In this document: in pieces, positions 11,305-20,899 of the stretch | Layout of the letters: each line of letters starts with the position of its first letter | Numbering within the stretch: the stretch's first letter is position 1 | NCBI GenBank assembly: GCA_902984215.1 | Contig: CADWAF010003865.1 | Span: forward strand, 1 to 46,882 | Reading direction: 5' to 3' | Origin: Willaertia magna | Lineage: Eukaryota; Heterolobosea; Eutetramitea; Acrasida; Naegleriidae | DNA: 46,882 nt | Position numbers and translations under genes: made by a program | Notes under the pieces: generated by a model | The model's database searches: none | Seen by the model: the letters and a program-made list of their open reading frames with translations, nothing else | What the model was told of the DNA's origin: nothing

Positions 11305-12693
11305 TTACTTTGACATGTATTCAAACAAAACTGGTGACGTTATTGGAACATTATTCTTAATTAAAACCAATAATGCAAAGCCTGGCTCTTCTTGGGGTGG
11401 AACTGACAGTAAAAGGGGCGAACTATGAATAAAATCATTATTTCTCATCATTCCTAATAATTCTCCTTCGTATGAAACAACAGGATTTATTACTGTTGCT
11501 CGCAATGATTTTCCCTCCTTCATTTGTATCATTAAGAATTTAAGGTTATCATTGGGCCTCAGTTCAAAATTGTGATTAAAACAAACCATAGTTGATTGGT
11601 TAAATAATCCTTGAGATGGTGTTAATGCATATCTTGCTGGGACATTTATAGATCTATTACCATTAGAGTTTTGTTTCATCATGTTTAACATCATTAACAT
11701 TTCATTGTTATTATTATTATTCAGTTGTTGACCATTAAAGTTATTATTGAAATTATTATTTAAAGGTTGTTGTGACTTTAGCCCATTATTAACAAATCCG
11801 TTATTATTAGTATTATTATTTGCATTATTTAAAATTTGTTGTTGTTGTCTTTGTAATTTATTCAATAAAACTTGTCTTTTGTATTCAGCTATTTTATTAC
11901 TATCCATCATTCCATTATTCATTAAATTATTTACATTATTATTATTTACCATCATTCCATATAATTGTTGTTCTGTTAAATTTTGATTGTTATTCATTCC
12001 ATTATTAATATTACCGGGTATTTCACTATCTTCAGGTTGTTGAGGTATCATTCCCTCATCCTCATCAACCATCATATTATTAGAATGATATGCATTATTG
12101 TTATTATTATTAGTTAGTAAATGGAGAGAGGTGTGAGACGAACTTCTAGGCATTCCTAAACCACCAGTATTATTATTATTGTAATTGTTAACATTATTTG
12201 TGTTAGCTATTGATTGAATACTTGTTTGAGACGCACTTTTATGTATACTTCTTGATGCTCCCGAATTCACTTGTTGTTGAGTTGAATAATTATCATTATG
12301 GTGAGAAGTTGAAGAAGGATTATCCGATTCAAATAGTCTTTCTCCAACAGGTAAGTTATTCTCCTTCATTAATAACCATTCTAAAACCCAATATTTCTCT
12401 TCGCTTAACATGTAGACAACACATTTAGGTACTCTTTCTTTCTCATGAAGAGATGAAGCCTTCTTGTGATAGACATAACCAATCTTATCAACTGTTTGAC
12501 TTTTATCTCTAAATTGAACTCTTTCACCTAATTGAAAATAAGGTATCACTGTTGGTTGAATAGTTTCATCATTATTTGTCATTGCATGACTATTTTCATT
12601 TGAGCTAGTTGTAGTAAAGATTTTACGTAATTTCTTTTTATATTCTCCTGCCTCTTTGTCATAGATGACAGACTTCTTTTTTAAAAAAGACAT
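11305..12693 (-). CDS. Asn-rich protein with conserved N- and C-terminal regions
   Basis: A 462-aa protein. Residues 1-115 are basic then globular (YFQLGERVQFRDKS, CVVYMLSEEKYWVLEWLL), which may be a small beta-rich domain. Residues about 130-345 are low-complexity Asn/Gln/Met runs coded by AAT/AAC repeats. Residues about 350-462 form a second globular region (VPARYALTPSQGLFNQSTMVCF, ending VLFEYMSK) whose spacing of beta-like segments recalls IPT/TIG immunoglobulin-like domains. Two domains joined by an Asn linker fit a transcription regulator, but that is inference. It is convergent with the ARP gene, 52 bp apart. I do not recognise an ortholog. Confidence 0.7.
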   Translation of the reverse strand: MSFLKKKSVIYDKEAGEYKKKLRKIFTTTSSNENSHAMTNNDETIQPTVIPYFQLGERVQFRDKSQTVDKIGYVYHKKASSLHEKERVPKCVVYMLSEEKYWVLEWLLMKENNLPVGERLFESDNPSSTSHHNDNYSTQQQVNSGASRSIHKSASQTSIQSIANTNNVNNYNNNNTGGLGMPRSSSHTSLHLLTNNNNNNAYHSNNMMVDEDEGMIPQQPEDSEIPGNINNGMNNNQNLTEQQLYGMMVNNNNVNNLMNNGMMDSNKIAEYKRQVLLNKLQRQQQQILNNANNNTNNNGFVNNGLKSQQPLNNNFNNNFNGQQLNNNNNNEMLMMLNMMKQNSNGNRSINVPARYALTPSQGLFNQSTMVCFNHNFELRPNDNLKFLMIQMKEGKSLRATVINPVVSYEGELLGMMRNNDFIHSSPLLLSVPPQEEPGFALLVLIKNNVPITSPVLFEYMSK

Positions 12694-13448
12694 CTTATTA
12701 TTATTAACTTATGAAAAGGGTATAATAACTATTGGGAGAGTAAAGCCTTTCTTAAAGTAAGTGTTTGGTGTGAGTTAGCAATAAGTTTAATTCCGTTTTT
12801 TTTCAATTTTTTATTTAAATTTGGCTTCGTTTAATTATTTTAAATATTCCTTTCATTTTTCGCTTATTCACGTACCTTTTTTTAAAAAAGTAAAAGAGTC
12901 CGAGTTTTCAAGAAATGGAAACTAAAAAATTTAAATTGAAAATACCCATGTTTTTTACTGCGGAAAAGCATCTTCAAGGCACGTAACGTGCTGTTGTGTG
13001 AAAATTTTAGTTGTGTTGAGGTGTTTTGGAGAGTTGAATAATTATTTACTGATTTGACTTTCCTGTCCTTTAAAAAGCAGATTTGAAATCTTTATGTTTC
13101 TGTAAAATTAATTCTATTTGCACTGACAAAAACATTACCTCCTTTCCTCTTCGCACAGAACGAGGGGACCAGAATCAAATTCTGTTAAAATTTTGGCCTT
13201 GGTCAATTACAGTTGTAGTCAAATGTATAAAGTTAAAGATTTTGGGTAAGCAATAAATTGTTGTTGAAAATGCTATCCATTGGCTTTTAAAACAGTTTGT
13301 GGTCACTAATCAATTTAACAATTCTATCAAAATTCTGCTTAATTCGGCTGAAGTTCAATTAAATACTTTTTAAACGCCACCACACAAAATTATTTCATGG
13401 AGTTATTTATTTATGGAGAAATTTCTTACAAAGAACATTGGATGTCAA
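12694..13448. other. Intergenic region, no gene seen
   Basis: A 755-bp gap between the promoter of the Asn-rich protein gene and the 3' end of the AlkB-like gene. It is locally GC-richer (around 13140-13180). No long frame, tRNA cloverleaf or repeat was seen. The first 200 bp next to 12693 should hold that gene's promoter. Confidence 0.5.
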
Positions 13449-14114
13449 TTAAGGGTTAGTCTTGCCGAACCGTACAGACCTAAAAGTGATAGAAACTCTT
13501 CTGTAATTCTCTTCCCTCTTCCATTCATACCCCTTAACATACTTTTCTCTTTGTTCGCTTATTAAATTGGTTGCCTTCATTGACTTTCCTTTGGGAATTT
13601 CATGTTGAAAATTGTATCTTGCATCCCCTGATAAGCACAACATGGACCCTGGTTGTAAAACTAAATCCATCTTATTTTTGTTATTCTTTTCTTTGCGTTG
13701 AATATTTTTAGATTGTAATTGGACAACAGGCACTTTCTCTAATTCATTTAATCTCATAATACATGGATTTAACAAGCTTATTACAATTATGAATTCATCA
13801 AATAATATACAATTATCTACATGCTTTGAAATTCCTTGATATTTACCCAAGTATTCATTTACAATAATTTGATTAAAGTCAACGTCTTTTAACTCTTTTA
13901 AACTTTCTTTCACTTTCATTATTAATTTTAACAATTGGTTTGGTATTTTCTTAGGTTTACCAGCAATAGTTTGAGTTAAATGGTCGTAAACATAACCATA
14001 CTGTTGAGTTTTTCTTTCCAATGACGCACTCCATGGTTTTGAGTCAATGAAATTTAACACCTCCAGTTCTTCTTCTTTTGACAGAAAATCATCCAACACA
14101 ATAATATCTTTCAT
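13449..14114 (-). CDS. AlkB-like 2OG-Fe(II) dioxygenase
   Basis: A 221-aa nucleic-acid dealkylase family protein. The order of motifs is right: N-terminal DDFLSKEEE, a QQYGYVYDH segment, the double-stranded beta-helix strand NEYLGKYQGISKHVDN with metal ligands His and Asp (HVD), a SLLNPCIM strand, LCLSGDARYNFQHEIP with the second metal-binding His, and C-terminal RRVSITFR with the 2-oxoglutarate-binding Arg. The pattern with HVDN, FDE and ARY is closest to the ALKBH6/ALKBH8 side of the family, so a tRNA or RNA substrate is possible. The start is the ATG at 14114; the upstream extension has only a TTG. Stop TAA. No targeting signal is obvious. Confidence 0.85.
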   Translation of the reverse strand: MKDIIVLDDFLSKEEELEVLNFIDSKPWSASLERKTQQYGYVYDHLTQTIAGKPKKIPNQLLKLIMKVKESLKELKDVDFNQIIVNEYLGKYQGISKHVDNCILFDEFIIVISLLNPCIMRLNELEKVPVVQLQSKNIQRKEKNNKNKMDLVLQPGSMLCLSGDARYNFQHEIPKGKSMKATNLISEQREKYVKGYEWKREENYRRVSITFRSVRFGKTNP

Positions 14115-14326
14115 TTGCTGATTTTTTTTAATTATAAATTTAACTGAGAGCAATATCCAAAGGGCACCTTAAAATAGAAATTACCTAAAGCCTTGACATT
14201 TTTATGAAGGCCTTACAATTTGTTTTGTTTTACAATTCACTGGTCAATCATACTTCGGGTCTGACAAAAGTTAATGTGCTGGCTAAATCCATCTTTCACA
14301 GTGTACCAGCATAGTGTGCTAAGATA

Positions 14327-14494
14327 GTTACTTTTTATAGTAAGTATGGCTTGCACAGTGTGTTTTCATTAATGTCAGTACAGTTACTAAAAGTAGTAAG
14401 TATAGTTTTCACACTGTGCCTTCATTAATACAAAATTAGTTGCTTGATAAAGTAAATATTACTTTCACATTTATGAATTCATAAAATACTTATA
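14327..14494. repeat. Three diverged 56-bp tandem units
   Basis: Units begin GTTACTTTTT (14327), GTTACTAAAA (14383) and GTTGCTTGAT (14439), exactly 56 bp apart. Each contains AGTAAGTAT-like and TTCATTAAT-like blocks. The array lies upstream of the AlkB-like gene, beside the edge of the AT-rich element, and may be a boundary repeat or an old minisatellite. Confidence 0.6.
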
Positions 14495-14699
14495 TATTTA
14501 CCTAAAAATAAAGATTACAAAAATATATATATACTTTTATATAAATAATATTGCAATTAGCTATAAATAAATTAAAAAAAAAATAGAAATTACAAATAAA
14601 GAAATAATTATTTTATTTTTAATTTAAAATACAAATATATATATATTAAATATAATCATTATTGAGCTATTTTATTCATTTATGTTCATTCATACTTAT

Positions 14700-15655
14700 T
14701 CATATTCATCATTTAAATATTCTTCATCTAATAAATTATTATTATTCAAAATATAATGTCCATTATTATCAGTTTCTTTTTCATTATAAGTAATCTTTTC
14801 TTCATCATTACTTTCTTCTTCTTCTTTTTCTAATAATAATACTTACTCTATTTACAGGAACAAAGAAAATTAATTAAAATAATAATATTTACTCTATTTA
14901 GTATCATTTATATTTTTATTTTATTTAATTTGTTTAAAACATTTTAAACAAACTTTATCTTTAAAATGTTTATGAAAATTATTTTTTGTTTTATTTTTTA
15001 ATATATTATTAAATGCTAATATTTTATCTGCTGTAGAAAAACAATTATTATTTTCAATATATTCATTAAAATAATTAATAAATTCTAAACAAAAAATTTA
15101 TGAAATGTTAATTTATTATTTCTATTACTATTTAATAAATCATTTAAACGTTTTTTTGAATTTAATAAATATGATTTAATTTCATTTTTATCATTAATTT
15201 TATTAGTGTTAGTAATTAAATTAAAATTAATTAACTTATCATGTAATTTTTCAGCAATTTCATCAATATTAATAACTTCATTTACTTGTTTAATATTATT
15301 ATTATTAATATTATTATCTATTTCTTTTAAATTTAATTGTAAACTTTCATATCTAAATTGTTTACATATATTTTTAAGTTTTCTTTTTTTTTAGTTAAAT
15401 TAAAAAATAATAAAAAAATAAATATATTGAATACTTACTTGGTTTTACTTGTTTATTTAAATTAGAAGTGTTTTTCTTTTTATTGCATTTTGAGTTAATA
15501 TTATTGTTAGTTAATATTTGTGTAGCATTATTATTATTTTTAGTATTATTATTGGTATTATTATTAATTAAAGGTTGCAAATTTGGGATTAAATTATTAA
15601 TAGATGATGAACATTGTGAATTATTTAAATTACTTAATAAATGTTGAAAAAAAAT
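14700..15655 (-). pseudogene. Asn-rich element ORF with intron and frameshift
   Basis: On the minus strand a frame reads from about 15650 (FQHLLSNLNNSQCSSS) through an Asn-rich stretch to a GTAAGT donor near 15435. It resumes after an AAAAAG acceptor near 15382 with KNICKQFRYESLQLNLKE and runs to about 15090, where a shift in a T-run is needed to continue into LEFINYFNEYIENNNCFSTADK and a Cys-x2-Cys segment (VCLKCFKQ). A separate acidic stretch (EKEEEESNDEEK) with a TAA lies at about 14700-14840. There is no start codon. No family recognised. Confidence 0.35.
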
Positions 15656-15820
15656 AATTAGAATTGTTAGATATTTTTTTATTTATACATTTTTAATAAA
15701 CAAATTAAAAACAGACTTTTATTTTAATTTTTTAATACATTTATAGACAAAATTAAAAATTAGAAATTATCTATTTTTAAAAAATATAAAAATATAACAA
15801 TATAAAAAAGAATAAAAATT

Positions 15821-16926
15821 TTATTTAAATTTCTTCAATTTCATTATATTTAAATTCATTTTCTTTTTTAATGATTCATTATAATAAAATACAATATAAT
15901 TTCTATTACCAATAAATTTACTTACACAATGCCACAATTTGTAGCTATTTAAAATTAATATATCTCTCTCATAAACCATTACATTAATTCTTAATTCACT
16001 AAACAAAACCAAACCCCCTTCAAAATCTTTACAATATACTAAAGCTGCTATTTCATTATTATTATCATATTTATCTCTGTAATTTATAATTCCACTATTA
16101 ATATTTATTGCAACAATTAAAAAAATCCTTGTAAATGATTACTTTCAAAATATTTAATTACTCTTAAATATTTTTTAAATCCTGTAAAATCTTTATTTTT
16201 TAATAAAATCTTATCAACTTTATCAACTACAAGGGATATCATTGAAAGATATATAATATTAATTAAAAATCTAACTTCTCCAATTATATGAAATACACCA
16301 CTTCTTTTATTTCAATATCCTAAATTTTCTTGGAATTCATTTAATTTATTATTTGTCTTTTTTATTTTTCTGTTTTTTTGTAAAAAATTAATAGTTTCAC
16401 GTGATTGTGTTAATTTAGAAATAGAAAAACAATCTTTATAAGATTTTACAATTAAAATATTATTGCAATCATATATTTGAACTTTTTTACTAATAAAATA
16501 AATATTATCAGAATTCTGTGGTTTAGTTTTGTAAAAAAAAAGAAAATGTTTAACAGTAAAATTAAAAGTTTTATATAATATTCATTTTAATTGTTTACAA
16601 TCAATATTGGATTGAATATTTTTAAATATTTGTAAATTTCTAATATAATGCAAAAGATTTTCTATAAGTAATTTTATTAAAAGATTATTTTGTATTGGTT
16701 CAATAAATTTATAATTTAATTTCTTATTATCAATTAAATTACTAATTTCCTCAATATTTCTAATATCCTTTACCATACTATTATTTATAACCAAATCAAA
16801 AAAATTTTTAACACCATATAAATAATCATTAACACATTCAAAAAAGGAATTTTTAGCATATTTTATATGAAATAAAATATTACTGGTATTAAAATTAAAA
16901 TTAAATTCCTTTAAATTACTTGACAT
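15821..16926 (-). pseudogene. TET/JBP-like 2OG-Fe(II) dioxygenase, broken
   Basis: From ATG 16926 a frame of about 370 codons runs to TAA at 15821, with two in-frame TGA (16582-16584 and 16312-16314) and one frameshift at an A/T run near 16120. The C-terminal third has the layout of TET/JBP-type dioxygenases: NYRDKYD in the HxD position, KDFEGGLVLFSEL (the Gly-Gly turn), a DILILNS strand, LWHCV with the distal metal-ligand His (15929-15931), and FIGNRNYIVFYY with the 2-oxoglutarate-binding Arg. The first metal ligand is Tyr (TAC at 16079-16081) where His is expected, so the product would be inactive. The N-terminal 230 residues match nothing I know. All Gln codons are CAA. TGA falls in Trp-like contexts (GY-stop-NKRSG). 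Confidence 0.55.
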
Positions 16927-16963
16927 TATTTTTTAATTCTATGATTAACTATTGTTTGTTTAA

Positions 16964-17704
16964 TTTTTATTAAAATTAGATTTATCTTTAAAAACAATAT
17001 TTCATGCTCAACAAAATGAACAAATAATTAAATCAAGTTTACTATTATTTAAAAATATAATTCCTGAAAGATATTTAAATTTATTATATTATTTAAATAT
17101 TTATATTTCATTATTAACTTGTCAAAATTATAGTGAAGAGTTGCAAAATTTAATTGAATATTATTTTTTAAAAATTTTTAAGTTGCAACAAGAAATTTTT
17201 TCTGATTTAATTAATAGACCTAATAATCATTTACAACAAGAAATTATTTTACAAATATTTAAAGAAAGAAAAATACCTCCATTATTATTGGATACTAAAA
17301 TTGGAGAAAAATTAAATAAAAAATGTAAACAACTAATGAAAAAAAATATTTCAATTAATTATGCTTTTGAATTTTTAATTAGAAATTATATTTTGAATCA
17401 ATATAAAAGAAATACAATGATAAAACCAGAAATGTTTACTTCTATTTATAAAGAAAATAAAAGAATATATAATATTATTAAAAATAATAATGTAATTACA
17501 ACAATTTATGGTCCTTCTTTATTTTTATACAAAGAAGTAATTCTACAATCTATGTGTTTACTCTTTTTTTACAAAAGATATTATTGTAATTATGTAAGAA
17601 AAAGGAAAGAGTGTTTGCACACAAAATTTTGTCTGAAACTAGTCTGTGACCGAGCATGGGTAAAGGTTTTTCGAAGTTTACAACATAGGTGTATGTCGTC
17701 TTAG
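16964..17704 (+). pseudogene. Partial ORF of the AT-rich element, no start codon
   Basis: An open frame of about 245 codons with no ATG in its first half (first ATG near 17335). It is Leu/Ile/Lys-rich and helical (NIIPERYLNLLYYLNIYIS, FKERKIPPLLLDTKIGEKL). After about 17590 the base composition changes to host type, and the last 35-40 residues are probably read-through into flanking DNA. It is head-to-head with the dioxygenase pseudogene, 38 bp from its ATG, like the divergent pair in the 38-44 kb element. A 5' exon may be lost. Family not recognised. Confidence 0.4.
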
Positions 17705-17744
17705 ACTTTTCCAGTTCATTTGATGTGTTGACTGATTAAAAAAA

Positions 17745-18985
17745 ATGTCATATCAAAGAAAAACAAAGCTATTGCAAAGTGTTGACAACACTACTTTTAC
17801 TGAGACCACTTCCGATGATGTAAATATTAAAAATGATCTAGAAAAAGTTAAATTAATTAGTTGTGGAGTTTCTCATTTAATTATTGCAAGTAAGTGTCAA
17901 CCTTTCAATTTTCAAAAATTTACAATAAACAGCTTTTTCAAACAACGTTTATGGACAAGGACGTAAGTACGCAAATAAACGTAATTTTATTATAAAAAAA
18001 TAAACAGAAAATGGTTATCATCAATTAGGTTTAGAAGGAAGTCATTCACGTACTGAAATAACACCAATTATCGTTAACAATAAGAATATTAGATCAATTG
18101 ATCATTTAGAATGTGGATTTTATCATTCAGTTTTTATTTGTAATTCAAATGAAATATATTGTGCAGGACATTCTTATTTTGGACAAACCTTTGGTGTTAG
18201 AGAAAGCAATCACTTTGGTAAAGCAACAAGTGACAGTTTGACAAGCTTAAATATTAAAGAAAATGAAGTGATTACAAAAGTTTCTTGTTCCACTTTTGCA
18301 ACCTTACTTGTTATTGATAACTGGAAAATTATTAGTTGTGGAGATAGAACTGCATTGAAAAACAAGAGTGGATACGATGCTGGTTGTGAAATATTTCAAA
18401 CTGATCAAATTGAGTATTGTAAATTTGGAGATTTAAAAGTTTTTGTTTTTACAAAAAGTGGAAAAGTTTATACTTCATCCCCAAATGAGGTTTACACTCT
18501 TTTTTTAGAAGGAATAAGTAAATTCGTTGTTGGACACATGAATACAAAGTATTATTACATGAAATTAGGTGAGTAGTTTATAACTATATTTTTTAAAAAG
18601 ACTATTTTAAAAAGCTGAAGAAGACACAATTTACAAAGGAGATAATATTGCCTCAAATAAAGTACAAATTAATAATATTTGTACTAACACTGGTAATAAT
18701 TTTGAATTGATAGCAACTTATAAACCTTTTGGCCTTTTAGTAAATAAGAAAACGATCTTTACCCTCAATGAAAAATCTTATGACGATGATTTTGTATTGC
18801 CAAAATTAACTTATGAAGTTAATAATGATAATTATATTGTTAATAATTATATTTCTGGAACAGCTAATTATTATATTTTACTTGAAGAACATGTTACAAA
18901 ATCTCAATTATTAATGAAATCTTTATTATTAAAAAATACAAAGTTTAGTGATATTACAATTTTAATTAATGATATAATTTATTAA
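17745..18985 (+). CDS. RCC1-repeat protein with truncated BTB start, four exons
   Basis: Exons 17745-17889, 17933-17962, 18008-18568 and 18615-18985 give 368 aa. Three short introns (43, 45, 46 bp) have GTAAGT or GTGAGT donors and CAG or AAG acceptors. Splicing the 30-bp second exon rebuilds a typical repeat, NVYGQGQNGYHQLGL, which supports the model. Further RCC1-type blades follow (LECGFYHSVFI, EIYCAGHSYFGQTFG, KIISCGDRTALKN). The last residues (NTKFSDITILIND) match the first strand of a BTB domain, then TAA. Continuing in another frame gives NKFLFSSIKTLFYRY, like the next BTB segment, so the BTB domain has probably been lost by frameshift. The family acts as a beta-propeller adaptor, often in ubiquitin ligases; the substrate is unknown. 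Confidence 0.75.
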
Positions 18986-19102
18986 AAATAAATTTCTATT
19001 CTCATCTATTAAAACTCTATTCTATCGTTACAATATTCTCTTGTTCATTATTAATTCTTTGAAGTCATTCATATTTCCTCTACATTTCATTAAATAACAA
19101 TT

Positions 19103-20476
19103 TTAAATTTTATTCTTTTTAAATGCATTAGCTAAAGGATTAATTATTGTAGTAGCTATATTTTCATCTAAATAATCATCTTCATCTAATTCCCAACTAC
19201 CCGTCCCTTGATGATCATTTATCGTAAAATCAATTAAACTTCTTTTTATTGAATTACCATTTATTATATTATTATTATTTGTTAATTCATTATTATTATC
19301 ATTATAATAATTTCTATTTGTTTTCTTTTTAAAATGTAAATTATTATTATTATTATTATTACCATTCCAAAGTGATGATACAATATTATTAAATCCTTGA
19401 TTATTGGGTGAAGAATTAAAATCTATTTGACATGAATTAATAATTGGCGAAGATAAATTATTATTATGCGATGAATTATTAAATTGAAATGGAAAACTAA
19501 ACGGTGAAGTAAATGTGGATGAAAAATTATTATTATGATTTAAAATAGAATGATTATTTGTTTGTTGTTGTTGTTGAATAATATGATCATTACTAACTGT
19601 ACTATTAGTAGTAATTATATTTGTACTGTTATTCAAAATATTATTACTAATATTCATCATTTGACAATCTTCTTCATCATGTTGTTGTATTTGATTATTA
19701 TTATTATTAACAATAAGTGATGATGATTGTAAATTATTTGTTATTAATGAATGGTTCGATAAGTTTCTTGTATTATTATTATTACTATTATTACTATTAT
19801 TACTAGAAGAAGAACCAATTAAATGTTGTGAAGTACTATTATTACTCATATTATTACCAATACTGTTATTATTATTATTAGAATTATTTGTAGTAGTAGT
19901 AGGCATAACAGTAGCATTTGTATGATCATTGTTATTATTATTATTTGAAATAATTTCTTCTTGTTGTAAAACTTGAGTCATAAACTCTAATAATGCTTCT
20001 CTTGGAATGAATTGTTGATTATTGCCATCTTGTTGATTACTACAATATTGAAAAATAAATTGACTTAATCTAAATATTGTTTTTTTTACTCCTTGTTGAT
20101 AGGCTTTACGATTTACTTGTAAAGAAGAAGTATAGAATTGTGCTAACGCATTCGCTGATTGTACAAACTGACGATATAATGGATTATTATTATCAGAAGT
20201 ATTATTATTATTTACTATATTGGTGTGATGGTTTGTATTATTGTTAATATTATTAGAATGATTATTGTTTGTTGGATGATTCGAAGTAGATGATGAAGTA
20301 TTGTTATTACTATTTAAAGAAATAGTAGCAGGATCAGATAATTGAAAGAATGGATTCATTATTTGTTGATTTGTGGTTGTATTGTTGTTATTATTATTAC
20401 TAATGATAGACCCGATGTTTCTAGTGTTATTACTGATTTTATGAAAGTTTGATGTTGGAGAATGAGAACTTTGCAT
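19103..20476 (-). CDS. Asn-rich HAPSTR1-like (UPF0472) protein
   Basis: A 457-aa protein dominated by Asn runs, with one conserved region at residues about 100-175: FVQSANALAQFYTSSLQVNR, KAYQQGVKKTIFRLSQFI, then IPREALLEFM. This matches the HAPSTR1/C16orf72 pattern of an aliphatic helix (AATAVTNLYKESVDTHQRS), a G-rich turn and a helix ending in an RED-L-x-FL segment. HAPSTR1 is a stress-response regulator that works with the ubiquitin ligase HUWE1 in animals. The C-terminus has a second short conserved-looking stretch (RSLIDFTINDHQGTGSWELD). Asn runs are AAT/AAC microsatellites and likely length-variable. Stop TAA. The start ATG is at 20476. Confidence 0.5.
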   Translation of the reverse strand: MQSSHSPTSNFHKISNNTRNIGSIISNNNNNNTTTNQQIMNPFFQLSDPATISLNSNNNTSSSTSNHPTNNNHSNNINNNTNHHTNIVNNNNTSDNNNPLYRQFVQSANALAQFYTSSLQVNRKAYQQGVKKTIFRLSQFIFQYCSNQQDGNNQQFIPREALLEFMTQVLQQEEIISNNNNNNDHTNATVMPTTTTNNSNNNNNSIGNNMSNNSTSQHLIGSSSSNNSNNSNNNNTRNLSNHSLITNNLQSSSLIVNNNNNQIQQHDEEDCQMMNISNNILNNSTNIITTNSTVSNDHIIQQQQQTNNHSILNHNNNFSSTFTSPFSFPFQFNNSSHNNNLSSPIINSCQIDFNSSPNNQGFNNIVSSLWNGNNNNNNNLHFKKKTNRNYYNDNNNELTNNNNIINGNSIKRSLIDFTINDHQGTGSWELDEDDYLDENIATTIINPLANAFKKNKI

Positions 20477-20899
20477 TCAATTATTTTTTTTATTAGATTC
20501 TGTTTTTTGAGGATTTTATTTTTGTACTTTTTGTATTTAAAAATTGGAAGAAATGCCTCAACAAGTTCAACTCTGCAATTTTTATAATGTTTGTTTCTTC
20601 TAAAGGAATAGATGTAATTGGGTTTTTGGTTTGAAAGAACTTTTAGAAGATATACCTAATTAATGGTAAAAGAGTTTACTTCAAATTATTGTTAGTTCCA
20701 GTTATGTAAACTTTTTCAGAGACATTCTTATTCTTTGTTCAGATTATATTATTTCAATCACATTAGAGCAATCTATAGTTTACAACATTTAATTATTGGT
20801 TCAATCACGAAAATTACTCATCCATAAATTTTTAACACCCTGCTTTCCGTATAAATTTTAAAAAAACAAAGTGCGCCATAAAAAAAATTCACACCAATA
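20477..20899. promoter_or_regulatory. Shared divergent promoter region
   Basis: A 423-bp gap between the divergent starts of the HAPSTR1-like and USP10-like genes. It should hold both promoters. I see no repeat, RNA gene or clear motif in it. Confidence 0.4.

Larger units (their letters stand above)
14500..17590. mobile_element. Decayed AT-rich element with dioxygenase-like pseudogene
   Basis: Base composition drops sharply at about 14500 and recovers at about 17590, where GC-richer host-like sequence starts inside a reading frame. Inside are three broken frames: an Asn-rich minus-strand gene, a TET/JBP-like dioxygenase on the minus strand, and a head-to-head plus-strand frame. No terminal inverted repeats or target duplication were found by eye, so the ends are approximate. 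Association of TET/JBP genes with DNA transposons is known from fungi (KDZ elements); whether this is a relative is inference. Confidence 0.5.

Noticed and set aside
12694..14700. tRNA or other structured RNA gene
   Set aside because: No cloverleaf, T-loop GGTTCGAATCC-like motif or Pol III box pair was seen by eye in the intergenic regions; a tRNAscan run would be needed to be sure.
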